Source of the DNA: Psychroserpens luteolus
GTDB lineage: Bacteria; Bacteroidota; Bacteroidia; Flavobacteriales; Flavobacteriaceae
Reading direction: 5' to 3'
Assembly (NCBI RefSeq): GCF_021032705.1
Contig: NZ_JAHVXI010000001.1
Span: 806,001 to 870,000 of the forward strand
Length of the DNA: 64,000 nt
Below, piece by piece: positions 13,485 through 23,128 of this stretch; positions within the stretch are counted from its first letter, which is position 1, and the number at the start of each line of letters is the position of its first letter. Made by a program: the position numbers and the translations under genes. The notes beneath the pieces were generated by a model, which was given only the letters and a program-made list of their open reading frames with translations, did no database searches and was not told where the DNA came from.

Positions 13485-15335
13485 ATGGGAAATTTAAATG
13501 TCACTAAACTTTCAACAAAGAAAGACAAGGCAAATTATATCCATCAGCTTACTAAAGACATCGAGGCTTTAGACTATATGATTGAAAACGATATGATTGA
13601 AAAGGCGCCAATTCGAATTGGTGCCGAGCAAGAGTTTTGCTTAGTTAATGATGAGTTTTTACCACATCATAATGCGCTCGAGATTCTAAAAGAGATAGAC
13701 GACGAGCATTTTACCACCGAAATAGGAAACTACAACCTTGAGATCAATCTAGATCCTTTTGAGCTTAAAGACACATGTTTTTCACAACTACATCACCAAC
13801 TTAAAGAGTTGTTAGGTAAAGCTAAAAGAGCAGCCGAAAAATACAATACAAAAATTGCCCTCACAGGCATTCTTCCTACACTATCGCTTAAACATATAAG
13901 CTTGGATAACATGACGCCTATCCAACGTTATTATGTGTTAAATGACGCGATAAAAGAATCTAGAAAACAGGATTTTGATATTCATATTAAAGGTGTTGAC
14001 GAACTTAATTTACTCCATGACTCCGTAATGCTTGAAGGTTGCAACACGAGTTTTCAAGCACATTTGCAAATTCATCCAGACGATTTCATTAAAAGTTATA
14101 ATTGGGCACAAGCCATTTCTGGACCTGTGTTAAGCGTATGTACCAATTCGCCTTTACTCTTCGGAAAAGAACTCTGGAGCGAAACACGAATTGCCTTATT
14201 TACGCAAAGTGTTGATACCAGAGCGAATTCATTTTTATTAAATGAAAAACAATCTAGAGTCAGTTTTGGAAACAATTGGGAAACAGGAAGCATTACAGAT
14301 ATCTTTAAAGACAACATCTCCAGATTTAGAAGTTTGGTCACGGCCGAATTTGAAAAAGACAGTGTCGAAATGTTAGCTAATGGAGAGATTCCAAAATTGA
14401 AAGCCTTATCCTTACATAACGGAACCGTGTATCGTTGGAATCGTGTTTGTTATGGTGTAGGTGGCGGAAAACCACATTTAAGAATCGAAAATAGATACAT
14501 ACCATCAGGACCAACAATGAAAGATGAGATTGCCAACATGATGTTTTGGGTAGGATTAATGGTGGGTCGACGAAAATCTGATGACAACCTCCATGAGACA
14601 ATGGATTTTAAGGACGCTAAGTCCAACTTTTTTGCTGCAGCCAGATACGGAATGGCCACTCAATTTAATTGGAAAGGGAAAATCATATGTAGCCAAGACT
14701 TGATTTTAAATGAACTCTTGCCAATGGCTTACAGAGGGCTTTATAAAATGGGTATTTCTCCTGAAGATGCTGAGAACTATCTTACAGTTATTGTGAATAG
14801 AGTGAAGATTCACAATGGATCACAATGGTTAATTAAAAGCTATAGGAATCTTTTAAAATCTAAAAAGCGAAGCGAGGCTTTACAAGTATTAACAGCCAAC
14901 ATGTACCTAAAGCAGGAACATGATTATCCTGTCGCAACATGGGAAGTCTTAGACCAAGATGCGCATACAACATTTGATATTGATAAAAAAGTAGTGCATG
15001 TAATGACTTCAGATTTGTTTTCTGTAGATAAAAAAGATAGTCTAGAACTCGTATCTCATATGATGAAATGGAAAAACATTCACCATATGCCTGTAATAAA
15101 CAGAAAAAAGGATTTGGTTGGCTTGTTGAGTTGGACAGATATTAAAAATCATATTTCTGAAATAGAAGATAGCACGAAATGTGTTCAAAATTTTATGAAA
15201 ACGGAATTAATTACGATAACCAAAGAGAAATCTATAGAAGACGCAAAGCAACTAATGGAGTCCAATAATATTGGCTGTCTTCCTGTAGTTAAAGGACATA
15301 AATTAATAGGCATATTAACATCTAACGACCTCTAG
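13485..15335 (+). CDS. Glutamate-cysteine ligase-like (GCS2) protein with C-terminal CBS pair
   Basis: 616 aa. Residues about 30-430 resemble the GCS2 carboxylate-amine ligase fold: IRIGAEQEFCLVND and TTEIGNYNLEINLDPFEL hold the acidic metal/ATP ligands, and PHLRIENRYIPSGP is typical. The C-terminus carries two CBS motifs (about 505-555 and 568-616), which normally sense adenine nucleotides. The enzyme probably joins an amino acid to a carboxylate by ATP-driven ligation; true glutathione synthesis is uncertain. The next gene, an aspartoacylase-like hydrolase, starts 5 bp downstream, so the two act together. The FNR/CRP-like box upstream suggests control by oxygen or redox. Confidence 0.82.
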   Translation: MGNLNVTKLSTKKDKANYIHQLTKDIEALDYMIENDMIEKAPIRIGAEQEFCLVNDEFLPHHNALEILKEIDDEHFTTEIGNYNLEINLDPFELKDTCFSQLHHQLKELLGKAKRAAEKYNTKIALTGILPTLSLKHISLDNMTPIQRYYVLNDAIKESRKQDFDIHIKGVDELNLLHDSVMLEGCNTSFQAHLQIHPDDFIKSYNWAQAISGPVLSVCTNSPLLFGKELWSETRIALFTQSVDTRANSFLLNEKQSRVSFGNNWETGSITDIFKDNISRFRSLVTAEFEKDSVEMLANGEIPKLKALSLHNGTVYRWNRVCYGVGGGKPHLRIENRYIPSGPTMKDEIANMMFWVGLMVGRRKSDDNLHETMDFKDAKSNFFAAARYGMATQFNWKGKIICSQDLILNELLPMAYRGLYKMGISPEDAENYLTVIVNRVKIHNGSQWLIKSYRNLLKSKKRSEALQVLTANMYLKQEHDYPVATWEVLDQDAHTTFDIDKKVVHVMTSDLFSVDKKDSLELVSHMMKWKNIHHMPVINRKKDLVGLLSWTDIKNHISEIEDSTKCVQNFMKTELITITKEKSIEDAKQLMESNNIGCLPVVKGHKLIGILTSNDL

Positions 15336-15340
15336 CATAT

Positions 15341-16531
15341 ATGGCGAAAGTCTATAGTAAAGCTGCGGATAAAATAATATCTGTGAATCGAATAATTAAG
15401 CATATCAAAGGACATCATCAAGGCGGAACCATTGTTTTTTTTGGAGGCATTCACGGCAATGAAACGGCTGGTGTTTTTGCTTTAGAAACCGTTTTAAAAA
15501 CCTTAGATCGAGATATCATTCACGGCAGCATCTATGGTGTTTCTGGTAATCTTCAAGCGTTAAAAAGCAATCAGCGTTACTTAGACAAGGATCTTAATAG
15601 ACTTTGGACGAAAGAACAATTAAGAGCCCTTCAGAAGAAAACTAGTTTTAATAGTGAAGAACATGAACAGTTAGAATTGTTTCAATTGTTAGAAGAGATT
15701 ATAGCATCTAATTCAGGTCCTTTTTATTTTATAGATTTTCATACCACATCCAGTAAAACACTACCATTCATAACAATAAATGATGCCTTGATTAATAGAA
15801 AGTTCTCAAAACTATTTCCTGTACCTATAGTTTTAGGCATTGAAGAATATTTAAATGGTCCTCTATTAAGTTATATCAACGAATTGGGTTATGTATCTCT
15901 TGGTTTCGAGTCTGGACAACACGACGAAAAAGAGGCTATTGACAATTGCATTTCATTTATATATTTAACCTTAGTCTATGCCGAAATTATAGATCGTATC
16001 CACATTGATACCTTTGAAAATTATTACCAGCAACTACAATCTAATGCCCAACAAGTATCAGATATTTTTGAAGTGGTGTATTTACATCAGATACAAAAGG
16101 ATGAGGTGTTTAAAATGAAAGAAGGGTTTAAAAGCTTTCAAAATATTACTAAAGAAACGGTTTTAGCCACAAGTAATCAAAAAACGATAAAGTCATCATA
16201 TAATGCGCGATTATTTATGCCGTTGTACCAATCTAAAGGCAGTGAAGGTTTTTTTGTTATTAAAACGATTAAGCCATTTTTTTTGAAGCTTTCTGCCATA
16301 TTAAGACGTTTAAAATTTGATGGACTCTTGGTAGTTCTACCTGGAATATCATGGGAAAACAACAAAAAAGAAGCGCTTAAAGTGAATTTAAAAGTGGCGA
16401 AATTTTTTGCAAAATCTATTTTTCATTTATTAGGCTATCGAAACAAAAAACTAAATGCAAACCACGTGCTACTTTACAATAGAGAGCGTGCTTCAAAATC
16501 TAAAGACTATAAAAACGAAATATGGTATTAA
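15341..16531 (+). CDS. Succinylglutamate desuccinylase/aspartoacylase-family zinc hydrolase
   Basis: This 396-aa protein shows the AstE/AspA zinc motif FFGGIHGNETAG (H38 and E41) and the second His in FIDFHTTSSK (about 128). This M14-like family hydrolyses N-acyl amino acids. The C-terminal part (about 240-396) is an extra beta-containing region ending in a basic stretch. It is co-transcribed with the GCS2-CBS gene (5 bp gap), so an acyl- or glutamyl-amino-acid cycle is plausible. A strong bidirectional terminator follows. Substrate unknown. Confidence 0.82.
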   Translation: MAKVYSKAADKIISVNRIIKHIKGHHQGGTIVFFGGIHGNETAGVFALETVLKTLDRDIIHGSIYGVSGNLQALKSNQRYLDKDLNRLWTKEQLRALQKKTSFNSEEHEQLELFQLLEEIIASNSGPFYFIDFHTTSSKTLPFITINDALINRKFSKLFPVPIVLGIEEYLNGPLLSYINELGYVSLGFESGQHDEKEAIDNCISFIYLTLVYAEIIDRIHIDTFENYYQQLQSNAQQVSDIFEVVYLHQIQKDEVFKMKEGFKSFQNITKETVLATSNQKTIKSSYNARLFMPLYQSKGSEGFFVIKTIKPFFLKLSAILRRLKFDGLLVVLPGISWENNKKEALKVNLKVAKFFAKSIFHLLGYRNKKLNANHVLLYNRERASKSKDYKNEIWY

Positions 16532-16559
16532 AAAGCCTCAGTTATTACTGAGGCTTTTT
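16530..16559. terminator. Bidirectional intrinsic terminator between convergent genes
   Basis: AAAAAGCCTCAGT (16530-16542) and ACTGAGGCTTTTT (16547-16559) form a 13-bp stem with a 4-nt loop. A- and T-runs on the two flanks let it end both the upstream plus-strand operon and the minus-strand peptidase gene. Confidence 0.9.
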
Positions 16560-16580
16560 AATAGTTATGTTATGTCTTTG

Positions 16581-18446
16581 TTATTCTGAAGCAGGAAATG
16601 TATTGTTATCTTTTTTAATATCAGCCATCATACCTTTAGGGTCAATCTGTACAGACTTTACAGTTTTAGAAGCTTCAAAGCTATAAGTTTGGTGTGCCCA
16701 AGCCCAATCGGCTTTTACAGTTGCTGAGCTTGGCTTTTGACCACGCATCATACGCAATGGGATGTAATAGTCTTCAGTAGAACCATCAGTATAGGTTACA
16801 GTTAAATCGATAGGCATTGGCATTACTCCTATACGCTCTAAAGTAACCGTATTCCCCTCTATACCTTTTACAGCATAATCTATGGTATTGGTTGTTTGTG
16901 CAAAATCGATTAAATACCAGTCCAATTCTAATCCCGAAACACGTTCTGCGGTGCGAACCACATCCATTGGTTTTGGGTGCTTAAACGAAAAGTCATCATA
17001 GTATTTTTTGATGGTTCGCTTTAAGTTGTCATCACCAATAATATAACCCAATTGTGCAATAAATACAGCACCTTTACTATAGGCCGAAATCCCATAGGCT
17101 TGATTGATACTATAGCGATCGGCATGTGTAGTTAAAGGTTGCTCCACTCCCGAATTTGCTAAATACACATAACCTCGATAGGATCCACTTACTGGGTTAT
17201 CAGCGTTTCGATCCATAACCTCGTTCATGGCTAAAGCTGAAATGTAACTGGTAAACCCTTCGTCCATCCATTCGTGTTTTGCTTCGTTTGTAGCTAATAA
17301 AAACTGAAACCAAGTGTGTGCCATTTCGTGTGCCGTGACACCAACTAAGCTTCCATAACTGCGCTCTCCAGTAATAAGTGTACACATGGCATATTCCATT
17401 CCGCCATCTCCTCCTTGAATTACAGAATATTGCTCATAAGGATAGTCGCCAATATGCTTGCTAAAATACTGCATGAGTTCAGCTGTTTTTGGTTGCAATT
17501 TTTTCCAATTGTCTAGCTTATCTTCTGGCATTGTATTCTGGTAGAAAAAATGCAATAATGGTCCATTAGGAACTTGCATCGTATCATGTATAAAATCTGG
17601 ATCTGCAGCCCAAGTAAAATCATGAACATTAGGCGCTTTAAAGTGCCATGTAAGTTTTTTTCCTTTATGCTTAACATCGGCATCAGTATAGCCATACCCA
17701 ATCTCGTCAGCATTTTGAAGATAACCAGTACCTCCAATAATATAATCTTTATCTATAGTGATTTTAACATCAAAGTTTCCCCAAACACCATAAAACTCTC
17801 TAGCAATATAGGGATCGGCATGCCAGCCTTCGTCATCGTATTCGGCTAATTTAGGATACCACTGCGTCATAGATAGAGATACACCTTCTTTGTTATTACG
17901 ACCAGAACGACGGATTTGAACAGGAACTTGTCCGTCAAATTCCATATCAAAATTCACTGTTTCGCCAGGTTGTATAGGAGAACTAAGATTTACAATCATA
18001 ACAGTACCTTCAATTTCATAGCTTAAAGATTTACCGTTTTGTTGTAACGACTTTACTTTGATATAGCCCATTTCGTCTTCAGTCAATTTCGAGATACGAC
18101 TTTCAAAAACGGGGTTTTCTTTGGTTCCAATATTTGTGGTCATTCTTCCGTCAGGATCCTGTATACTTTGCAGCCTAGCATCCATTTCACTTCCAGGTTG
18201 AAATGCATTGAAGTATAAATGATAGTATACACGGTCTAGTACATCAGGAGAATTATTCGTGTATTTTATGGTTTGTGTTCCCTTAAATTGATAAGATTCT
18301 ACATCCATATCAATGCTCATAGAATAGTCGGCTTGCTGTTGCCAGAATCCATCTTTCTTATAAGTTATGGTGTTGCTTTGTGCTTCAATTTCCGAAGAAA
18401 ATAATACAGCACACATACACACTATTGAACCAATTTTAAATTTCAT
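16581..18446 (-). CDS. M1 family aminopeptidase-type metallopeptidase, exported
   Basis: 621 aa with an N-terminal signal peptide (about 1-22, ending SEIEAQS). The M1 fingerprint is complete: GGMEY substrate motif, H373-E-M-A-H377 zinc motif and E396 18 residues on (NEAKHEWMDEGF), plus a later Tyr-containing region. The N-terminal beta domain (about 30-240) matches the family. Exported M1 peptidases of flavobacteria trim peptides in the periplasm or at the surface. It is the last gene of a minus-strand set (MBL hydrolase, S8 peptidase, M1 peptidase), 22 bp below the S8 gene. Confidence 0.93.
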   Translation of the reverse strand: MKFKIGSIVCMCAVLFSSEIEAQSNTITYKKDGFWQQQADYSMSIDMDVESYQFKGTQTIKYTNNSPDVLDRVYYHLYFNAFQPGSEMDARLQSIQDPDGRMTTNIGTKENPVFESRISKLTEDEMGYIKVKSLQQNGKSLSYEIEGTVMIVNLSSPIQPGETVNFDMEFDGQVPVQIRRSGRNNKEGVSLSMTQWYPKLAEYDDEGWHADPYIAREFYGVWGNFDVKITIDKDYIIGGTGYLQNADEIGYGYTDADVKHKGKKLTWHFKAPNVHDFTWAADPDFIHDTMQVPNGPLLHFFYQNTMPEDKLDNWKKLQPKTAELMQYFSKHIGDYPYEQYSVIQGGDGGMEYAMCTLITGERSYGSLVGVTAHEMAHTWFQFLLATNEAKHEWMDEGFTSYISALAMNEVMDRNADNPVSGSYRGYVYLANSGVEQPLTTHADRYSINQAYGISAYSKGAVFIAQLGYIIGDDNLKRTIKKYYDDFSFKHPKPMDVVRTAERVSGLELDWYLIDFAQTTNTIDYAVKGIEGNTVTLERIGVMPMPIDLTVTYTDGSTEDYYIPLRMMRGQKPSSATVKADWAWAHQTYSFEASKTVKSVQIDPKGMMADIKKDNNTFPASE

Positions 18447-18468
18447 AATTTTTGAGATTTAGTCTTAA

Positions 18469-20085
18469 TTATTTTGAATTCGCCATCTGAGACGCCATAA
18501 TTAATGCATTGTAAGCATTAACAATTCTTCCTGATGTCGAAATTTCCGAAAGTGATTTCACCTCATTGTTTTCACCTACAGTCACTTTAGCTTTTATAGG
18601 AAGTCCAGAATCCATAAGAACTTTCTTTACCTGTGCAGCTGTTAAACTTGGATACTGCGAACGAATTAAAGCTGCAACACCTGCTACATTTGGCGCAGCC
18701 ATAGATGTTCCACTATTGAGATCATATTCGTTTTCTGGCATTGTTGAATACACATCACTTCCCGGGGCAAATACATCAACATTTACTTTTCCGTAGTTAG
18801 AAAAACCAGAGACCATATCAGATCCATAACTTTGTGTTAGTGAACCAACAGTGATAAAATTATCGGCAACTTCAGGTCCAGTACCAACAGCATCGTTAGG
18901 GTAGTTTTTAGCCACATCTATATTGGCACTATCATTTCCAGCGGCATGTACAAATAGCACATCTTTTTCAGCAGCATAAACAATAGCATCCCTAACCCAT
19001 TCACTGTGAGGAGAAAATGATTTTCCAAAACTTGCATTAATAATTTTTGCACCATTATCAGCGGCGTAACGGATCGCTAAAGCAACGTCCTTATCATATT
19101 CATCTCCATTAGGCGTAGATCGTATAGCCATTATTTGAACATTGTTTGCCACACCATTCATTCCTTTTCCGTTATTGCGTTCAGCTGCAATAATTCCTGT
19201 AACATGTGTTCCATGACTTTCATCTTTCCTCGATGGTCTAGGGTTGTTGTTACCATAACCAGGCTTGTCGTTTAAATCGTTTGGATTATCACCTGTTTTG
19301 CGACCTTTTAGGTCTTTATTAAGGTTGGCGTTTAAACGCTCATTAACTTGTTCTTGAATTTTTTTAAGCTCTTTTTTTGCATCAGCCATAGACAGACCAT
19401 TTTGATTGATGTTTTTAGCAATTTGAGCCGCTTGCATCACATTTTGATCCTCAGATTTTATAGCATTAACATCTTCTATAGTATATTCTGTTTTGTTGAG
19501 GTGCTTGGCTAATGTCTCATCGGCATTATTTACCGCTTGTGCAATTTGATCATATTGGGTTTTTCTTCCAACCCATGTTTGGTATTCAGATTCATACTTC
19601 TTTTTTGCTTCCTCATATCTATGAGCTGAAGGGTCTCCTGTAGCAACAATTCTTACATATTCTAATTGTTCATCATAAGCGTCACCTAGAAAATTCCAAC
19701 CGTGAATATCATCAACGTAACCGTTGTTATCGTCATCTTTTCCGTTGTTTGGAATTTCATCTTTGTTGGTCCAAATGACATCATCTAAATCTTCATGATC
19801 GATATCTGTACCAGAATCTATAACAGCAACAATAACGGTTTTACCTTTTTTGCCTTTGATAATATCTGTATAAGCTTTATCGACACTCATTCCTGGAATG
19901 GTATCTTTTACCAAATCTAGATGTGCCCAAGTATTTTGTTCTGCTTCGGTAAGTTCAGATTCCTTTAGAGGCGATGTATCTATATTTTCTATAGGTGTCG
20001 AAAGGACTCCTGTTGTTGATCCACAGCTCCATAAAATAGCTGAAAGGAAAAATGAATAGATTAATGGTTTAATTGTGTATTTCAT
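18469..20085 (-). CDS. S8 (subtilisin) family serine peptidase, probable lipoprotein
   Basis: 538 aa from the ATG at 20085, which clears the stop of the upstream MBL gene at 20093; a start 24 bp earlier would overlap it and would spoil the signal sequence. The N-terminus MKYTIKPLIYSFFLSAILWSC suggests a lipoprotein signal. The catalytic triad is intact: Asp in AVIDSGTDIDHEDL (D90), His in ESHGTHVTGIIAA, Ser in LNSGTSMAAPNVAGVAAL. An insertion of about 170 residues between Asp and His is helical and charged (KKKYESEYQTWVGRKTQYDQ), unusual in classical subtilisins but seen in Bacteroidota S8 peptidases. Surface or periplasmic proteolysis is likely. Confidence 0.92.
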   Translation of the reverse strand: MKYTIKPLIYSFFLSAILWSCGSTTGVLSTPIENIDTSPLKESELTEAEQNTWAHLDLVKDTIPGMSVDKAYTDIIKGKKGKTVIVAVIDSGTDIDHEDLDDVIWTNKDEIPNNGKDDDNNGYVDDIHGWNFLGDAYDEQLEYVRIVATGDPSAHRYEEAKKKYESEYQTWVGRKTQYDQIAQAVNNADETLAKHLNKTEYTIEDVNAIKSEDQNVMQAAQIAKNINQNGLSMADAKKELKKIQEQVNERLNANLNKDLKGRKTGDNPNDLNDKPGYGNNNPRPSRKDESHGTHVTGIIAAERNNGKGMNGVANNVQIMAIRSTPNGDEYDKDVALAIRYAADNGAKIINASFGKSFSPHSEWVRDAIVYAAEKDVLFVHAAGNDSANIDVAKNYPNDAVGTGPEVADNFITVGSLTQSYGSDMVSGFSNYGKVNVDVFAPGSDVYSTMPENEYDLNSGTSMAAPNVAGVAALIRSQYPSLTAAQVKKVLMDSGLPIKAKVTVGENNEVKSLSEISTSGRIVNAYNALIMASQMANSK

Positions 20086-20092
20086 AGTTTTA

Positions 20093-20953
20093 TTAATTAA
20101 AAATATCATTTGTTTTATATGTGTTTTTTAAACGCACACCTTTTTCGGTATGTTGTACTGTGATGATTTCATTATGCGCATCGTGCTCTAAAAATAAATA
20201 GAAATTTTGATCTGCTGCTAGATTTAGAAATCGCTCTTTCTCATCTAAGGTTAATAATGGTCTTGTATCATAACCCATTACAAAAGGAATAGGTAAGTGT
20301 CCTGCTGTTGGCAATAAATCTGCCATAAAACAAATGGTTTTTCCTTTGTAATTAATCATAGGTATCATTTGTTTTTCTGTATGCCCATTAGCAAAAAAGA
20401 TGTCAAAACCTAAAGTAGAATTATGTAGGATATCAGTTTCTGGAAGTGCAGTAAACTTGAGATGTCCACTATCTTCCATAGGTAAAATATTTTCTTTTAA
20501 AAAAGACGCTTTTTCACGACGATTAGGTTGAGTTGCCCATTTCCAATGGTTTTCATTACTCCAAAAATAGGCGTTTTTAAAAGCGGGCTCGTAGCCTGTT
20601 TTATCTTTATTCCATTGAATGCTCCCTCCACAATGATCGAAATGTAAATGTGTCATAAACACATCAGTAATATCATCACGATGAAAACCATGAGCTTTTA
20701 GAGAACTATCAATAGAGTCGTTTCCCCAAAGATAGTAGTAGCCATAAAATTTATCACTTTGCTTGTTTCCCATACCTGTATCGATTAAAATTAATCGGTT
20801 GCCATCTTCAATAAGCAAACAACGTGCCGCAATATCTATCATGTTATTAGCATCTGCTGGGTTGGTTCGTATCCACAACGATTTAGGAACCACACCAAAC
20901 ATAGCGCCTCCATCGAGTTTAAAATTCCCAGCATTTACGGGATATAAGTTCAT
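20093..20953 (-). CDS. MBL-fold metallo-hydrolase
   Basis: 286 aa without a signal peptide. The metallo-beta-lactamase fold is shown by the zinc motif THLHFDHCGG (H102, H104, D106, H107), the preceding strand LILIDTGMGNK, and later metal ligands in FFANGHTEKQM and LFLEHDAHNEI. It resembles quorum-quenching lactonase/arylsulfatase-type MBL hydrolases, whose substrates range from lactones to other esters. It is first in a minus-strand group with the S8 and M1 peptidases. Exact substrate unknown. Confidence 0.88.
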   Translation of the reverse strand: MNLYPVNAGNFKLDGGAMFGVVPKSLWIRTNPADANNMIDIAARCLLIEDGNRLILIDTGMGNKQSDKFYGYYYLWGNDSIDSSLKAHGFHRDDITDVFMTHLHFDHCGGSIQWNKDKTGYEPAFKNAYFWSNENHWKWATQPNRREKASFLKENILPMEDSGHLKFTALPETDILHNSTLGFDIFFANGHTEKQMIPMINYKGKTICFMADLLPTAGHLPIPFVMGYDTRPLLTLDEKERFLNLAADQNFYLFLEHDAHNEIITVQHTEKGVRLKNTYKTNDIFN

Positions 20954-21169
20954 GAGTGCAAATTAATAAATAAGATAAACAACACGATAGGTTTTAGCAG
21001 ATTATTATGAAATCACAGATTTAAGGTGTTTTCAAAAACCTAAAAGCGCTTTAACCTCTTTGGCACTTGCTAAACGTTGCTTACTGAAACATTGAGCGCC
21101 TCAGTCTCGTTTTATTGTTTTTTAAGTTGTTAAAATTGATTTACCTTTAGCTTTCAAAAATAGCAACAT

Positions 21170-23017
21170 ATGTTAGAATTAGCAGGAATAATTATCTTAG
21201 GAATATTAGCACAATGGGTGGCCTGGAAACTAAAAATTCCAGCAATTTTACCGTTGATTTTAATCGGACTCTTAGTTGGTCCAATTGCAGCAGAATTCTT
21301 ATCTGAAGATGGCGAGAAATGGATAGAACCCGTTTGGAATGGAGAAAAAGGACTCTTTCCTGGTGAAAGCTTGTACTATTTTGTATCTCTTGCTATTAGT
21401 ATTATTCTTTTTGAAGGCGGTTTAACCCTCAAGCGTTCTGAAGTTAAAAATGTTGGACCTGTGATTACAAAACTTATTACGCTAGGCTCTGCTGTTACCT
21501 TTTTTGGCGCTGGAATAATTGCGCATTTTATTTTCAATTTAAGTTGGGACTTGTCTTTTCTGTTTTCGGGATTAATTATTGTAACAGGACCTACTGTAAT
21601 TACGCCTATTTTGAGAAATATTCCGCTTAAAAAAGACGTTTCAGCAGTTCTTAAATGGGAAGGTATTTTGATTGATCCTATTGGAGCTTTGGTTGCCGTA
21701 TTGGTCTTTGAATTTATTAGTGTAGAAGGGGATAGCGGGTTTACAAAAACAGCGTTATTAGAGTTTGGTAAAATTATTCTCTTTGGAACGACGTTTGGAT
21801 TTACTTTTGCTCACGCATTGGCTTTTGCAATCAACAAAAAACTAATTCCGCACTATTTATTGAATGTTGTATCGTTGTCAACCGTTTTATTGGTGTTTGT
21901 TGAATCTGAAATTTTCGCTCACGAATCGGGTCTTTTAGCCGTTGTTGTTATGGGAATGGTATTAGGTAACGGAAAACTTGAAAACCTTAAAGAACTGCTA
22001 TACTTTAAAGAATCACTTAGCGTACTTCTTATTTCTATTTTGTTTATTCTGTTAGCAGCTAATATCAATATTGAAGACATGATGCTGCTTTACACATGGA
22101 AAACAGCCGTAATTTTTTTGTTAGTTGTTTTTGTCGTCAGGCCTTTGGCTGTGTTTATAAGTACAGCAGGTTCTAAGTTAAGTTTGAATGAAAAGCTATT
22201 TGTGAGTTGGGTAGGACCACGTGGTATTGTTGCTGCAGGTATTGCATCTCTTTTTGGAAGCAAACTTATCAAGCAAGGTGTTGAAGGTGCCGAATATATT
22301 ACACCGTTGGTGTTTATGATTGTTCTGGGTACGGTTTTATTAAATGCAACTACAGCGCGCTTATTTGCGAAATTAGTGGGTGTCTTCCTTAAAAAATCTA
22401 ACGGAATTTTAATCGTTGGCGCGTCAAAAGTGTCGAGATTGCTAGGGCATTATCTAGAGTCTAATGGCAGACATGTGGTGCTCATTGATAGCAACCAAAG
22501 TAACATTGCTAAAGCAAAAGAATTGGGGTTAGAAGCGTTGAGTACGAATATTTATTCTGAAACGTTGACGGATAATATTGAGTTAAATGACATTGGATAC
22601 TTGATGGCAATGACTGGAAATTCAGACATTAACAAATACGCCATCAATAAATTTAGTAAGCAGTTTGGTGAGAATGGCTCATTTAGATTGGTGACAGTTG
22701 ATGAAATGAACAATCCAGAAGACAATCCAAAAGAAGGGTTGTTTTCACATACCGATGACTATAATCGCCTGACAGAATTAACTCGAAAATTCCCGTCCAT
22801 TCAAGAGATTAAGGTGAGTGATAAAGAACATTATAAAAGCCTTATTGAAATCACTAATAAGGATAAAGATATTATTCCGTTGTTCTTAAAAGATGACCAA
22901 GACGAGTTTCACATCATATCCTCTTATAATACCGAAACTGATGAGGTTGGAGAAAACTCCTTGTTGGTATATTTAGGAAAACCTTTTGATATTGAAGAGG
23001 TTGCTAATGAAGATTAG
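21170..23017 (+). CDS. Cation:proton antiporter (CPA-type) with C-terminal TrkA-N domain
   Basis: 615 aa. About 12 hydrophobic segments (1-400) form a Na+/H+ or K+/H+ exchanger with the family's LVGPIAAEF and GPTVITPIL stretches, and the SWVGPRGIVAAGIASLFG motif of NhaP/CPA1-like proteins. The C-terminal domain (about 405-530, GILIVGASKVSRLLGHYLES) is a Rossmann-type NAD-binding TrkA-N/RCK domain, and about 530-615 is an extra regulatory region. It exports Na+ or K+ in exchange for protons, gated by nucleotide. It stands alone, with a -7-like TACCTTTA before it. Confidence 0.9.
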   Translation: MLELAGIIILGILAQWVAWKLKIPAILPLILIGLLVGPIAAEFLSEDGEKWIEPVWNGEKGLFPGESLYYFVSLAISIILFEGGLTLKRSEVKNVGPVITKLITLGSAVTFFGAGIIAHFIFNLSWDLSFLFSGLIIVTGPTVITPILRNIPLKKDVSAVLKWEGILIDPIGALVAVLVFEFISVEGDSGFTKTALLEFGKIILFGTTFGFTFAHALAFAINKKLIPHYLLNVVSLSTVLLVFVESEIFAHESGLLAVVVMGMVLGNGKLENLKELLYFKESLSVLLISILFILLAANINIEDMMLLYTWKTAVIFLLVVFVVRPLAVFISTAGSKLSLNEKLFVSWVGPRGIVAAGIASLFGSKLIKQGVEGAEYITPLVFMIVLGTVLLNATTARLFAKLVGVFLKKSNGILIVGASKVSRLLGHYLESNGRHVVLIDSNQSNIAKAKELGLEALSTNIYSETLTDNIELNDIGYLMAMTGNSDINKYAINKFSKQFGENGSFRLVTVDEMNNPEDNPKEGLFSHTDDYNRLTELTRKFPSIQEIKVSDKEHYKSLIEITNKDKDIIPLFLKDDQDEFHIISSYNTETDEVGENSLLVYLGKPFDIEEVANED

Positions 23018-23028
23018 AGCTTATGGTA

Positions 23029-23060
23029 AACCCTCACTTTAACAGATTAAAGCAAGGGTT
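23029..23060. terminator. Hairpin between convergent antiporter and barrel genes
   Basis: AACCCT (23029-23034)/AGGGTT (23055-23060) encloses CTTTAA (23037-23042)/TTAAAG (23047-23052), giving a nearly continuous stem between two convergent genes. There is no clear U-tract on the plus side, so terminator activity is uncertain. Confidence 0.4.
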
Positions 23061-23128
23061 CTCCACAAATTATGATTATCTATAATTAACCATAAATTTT
23101 AAAATTAACACGTTGAACTACTAACGGT

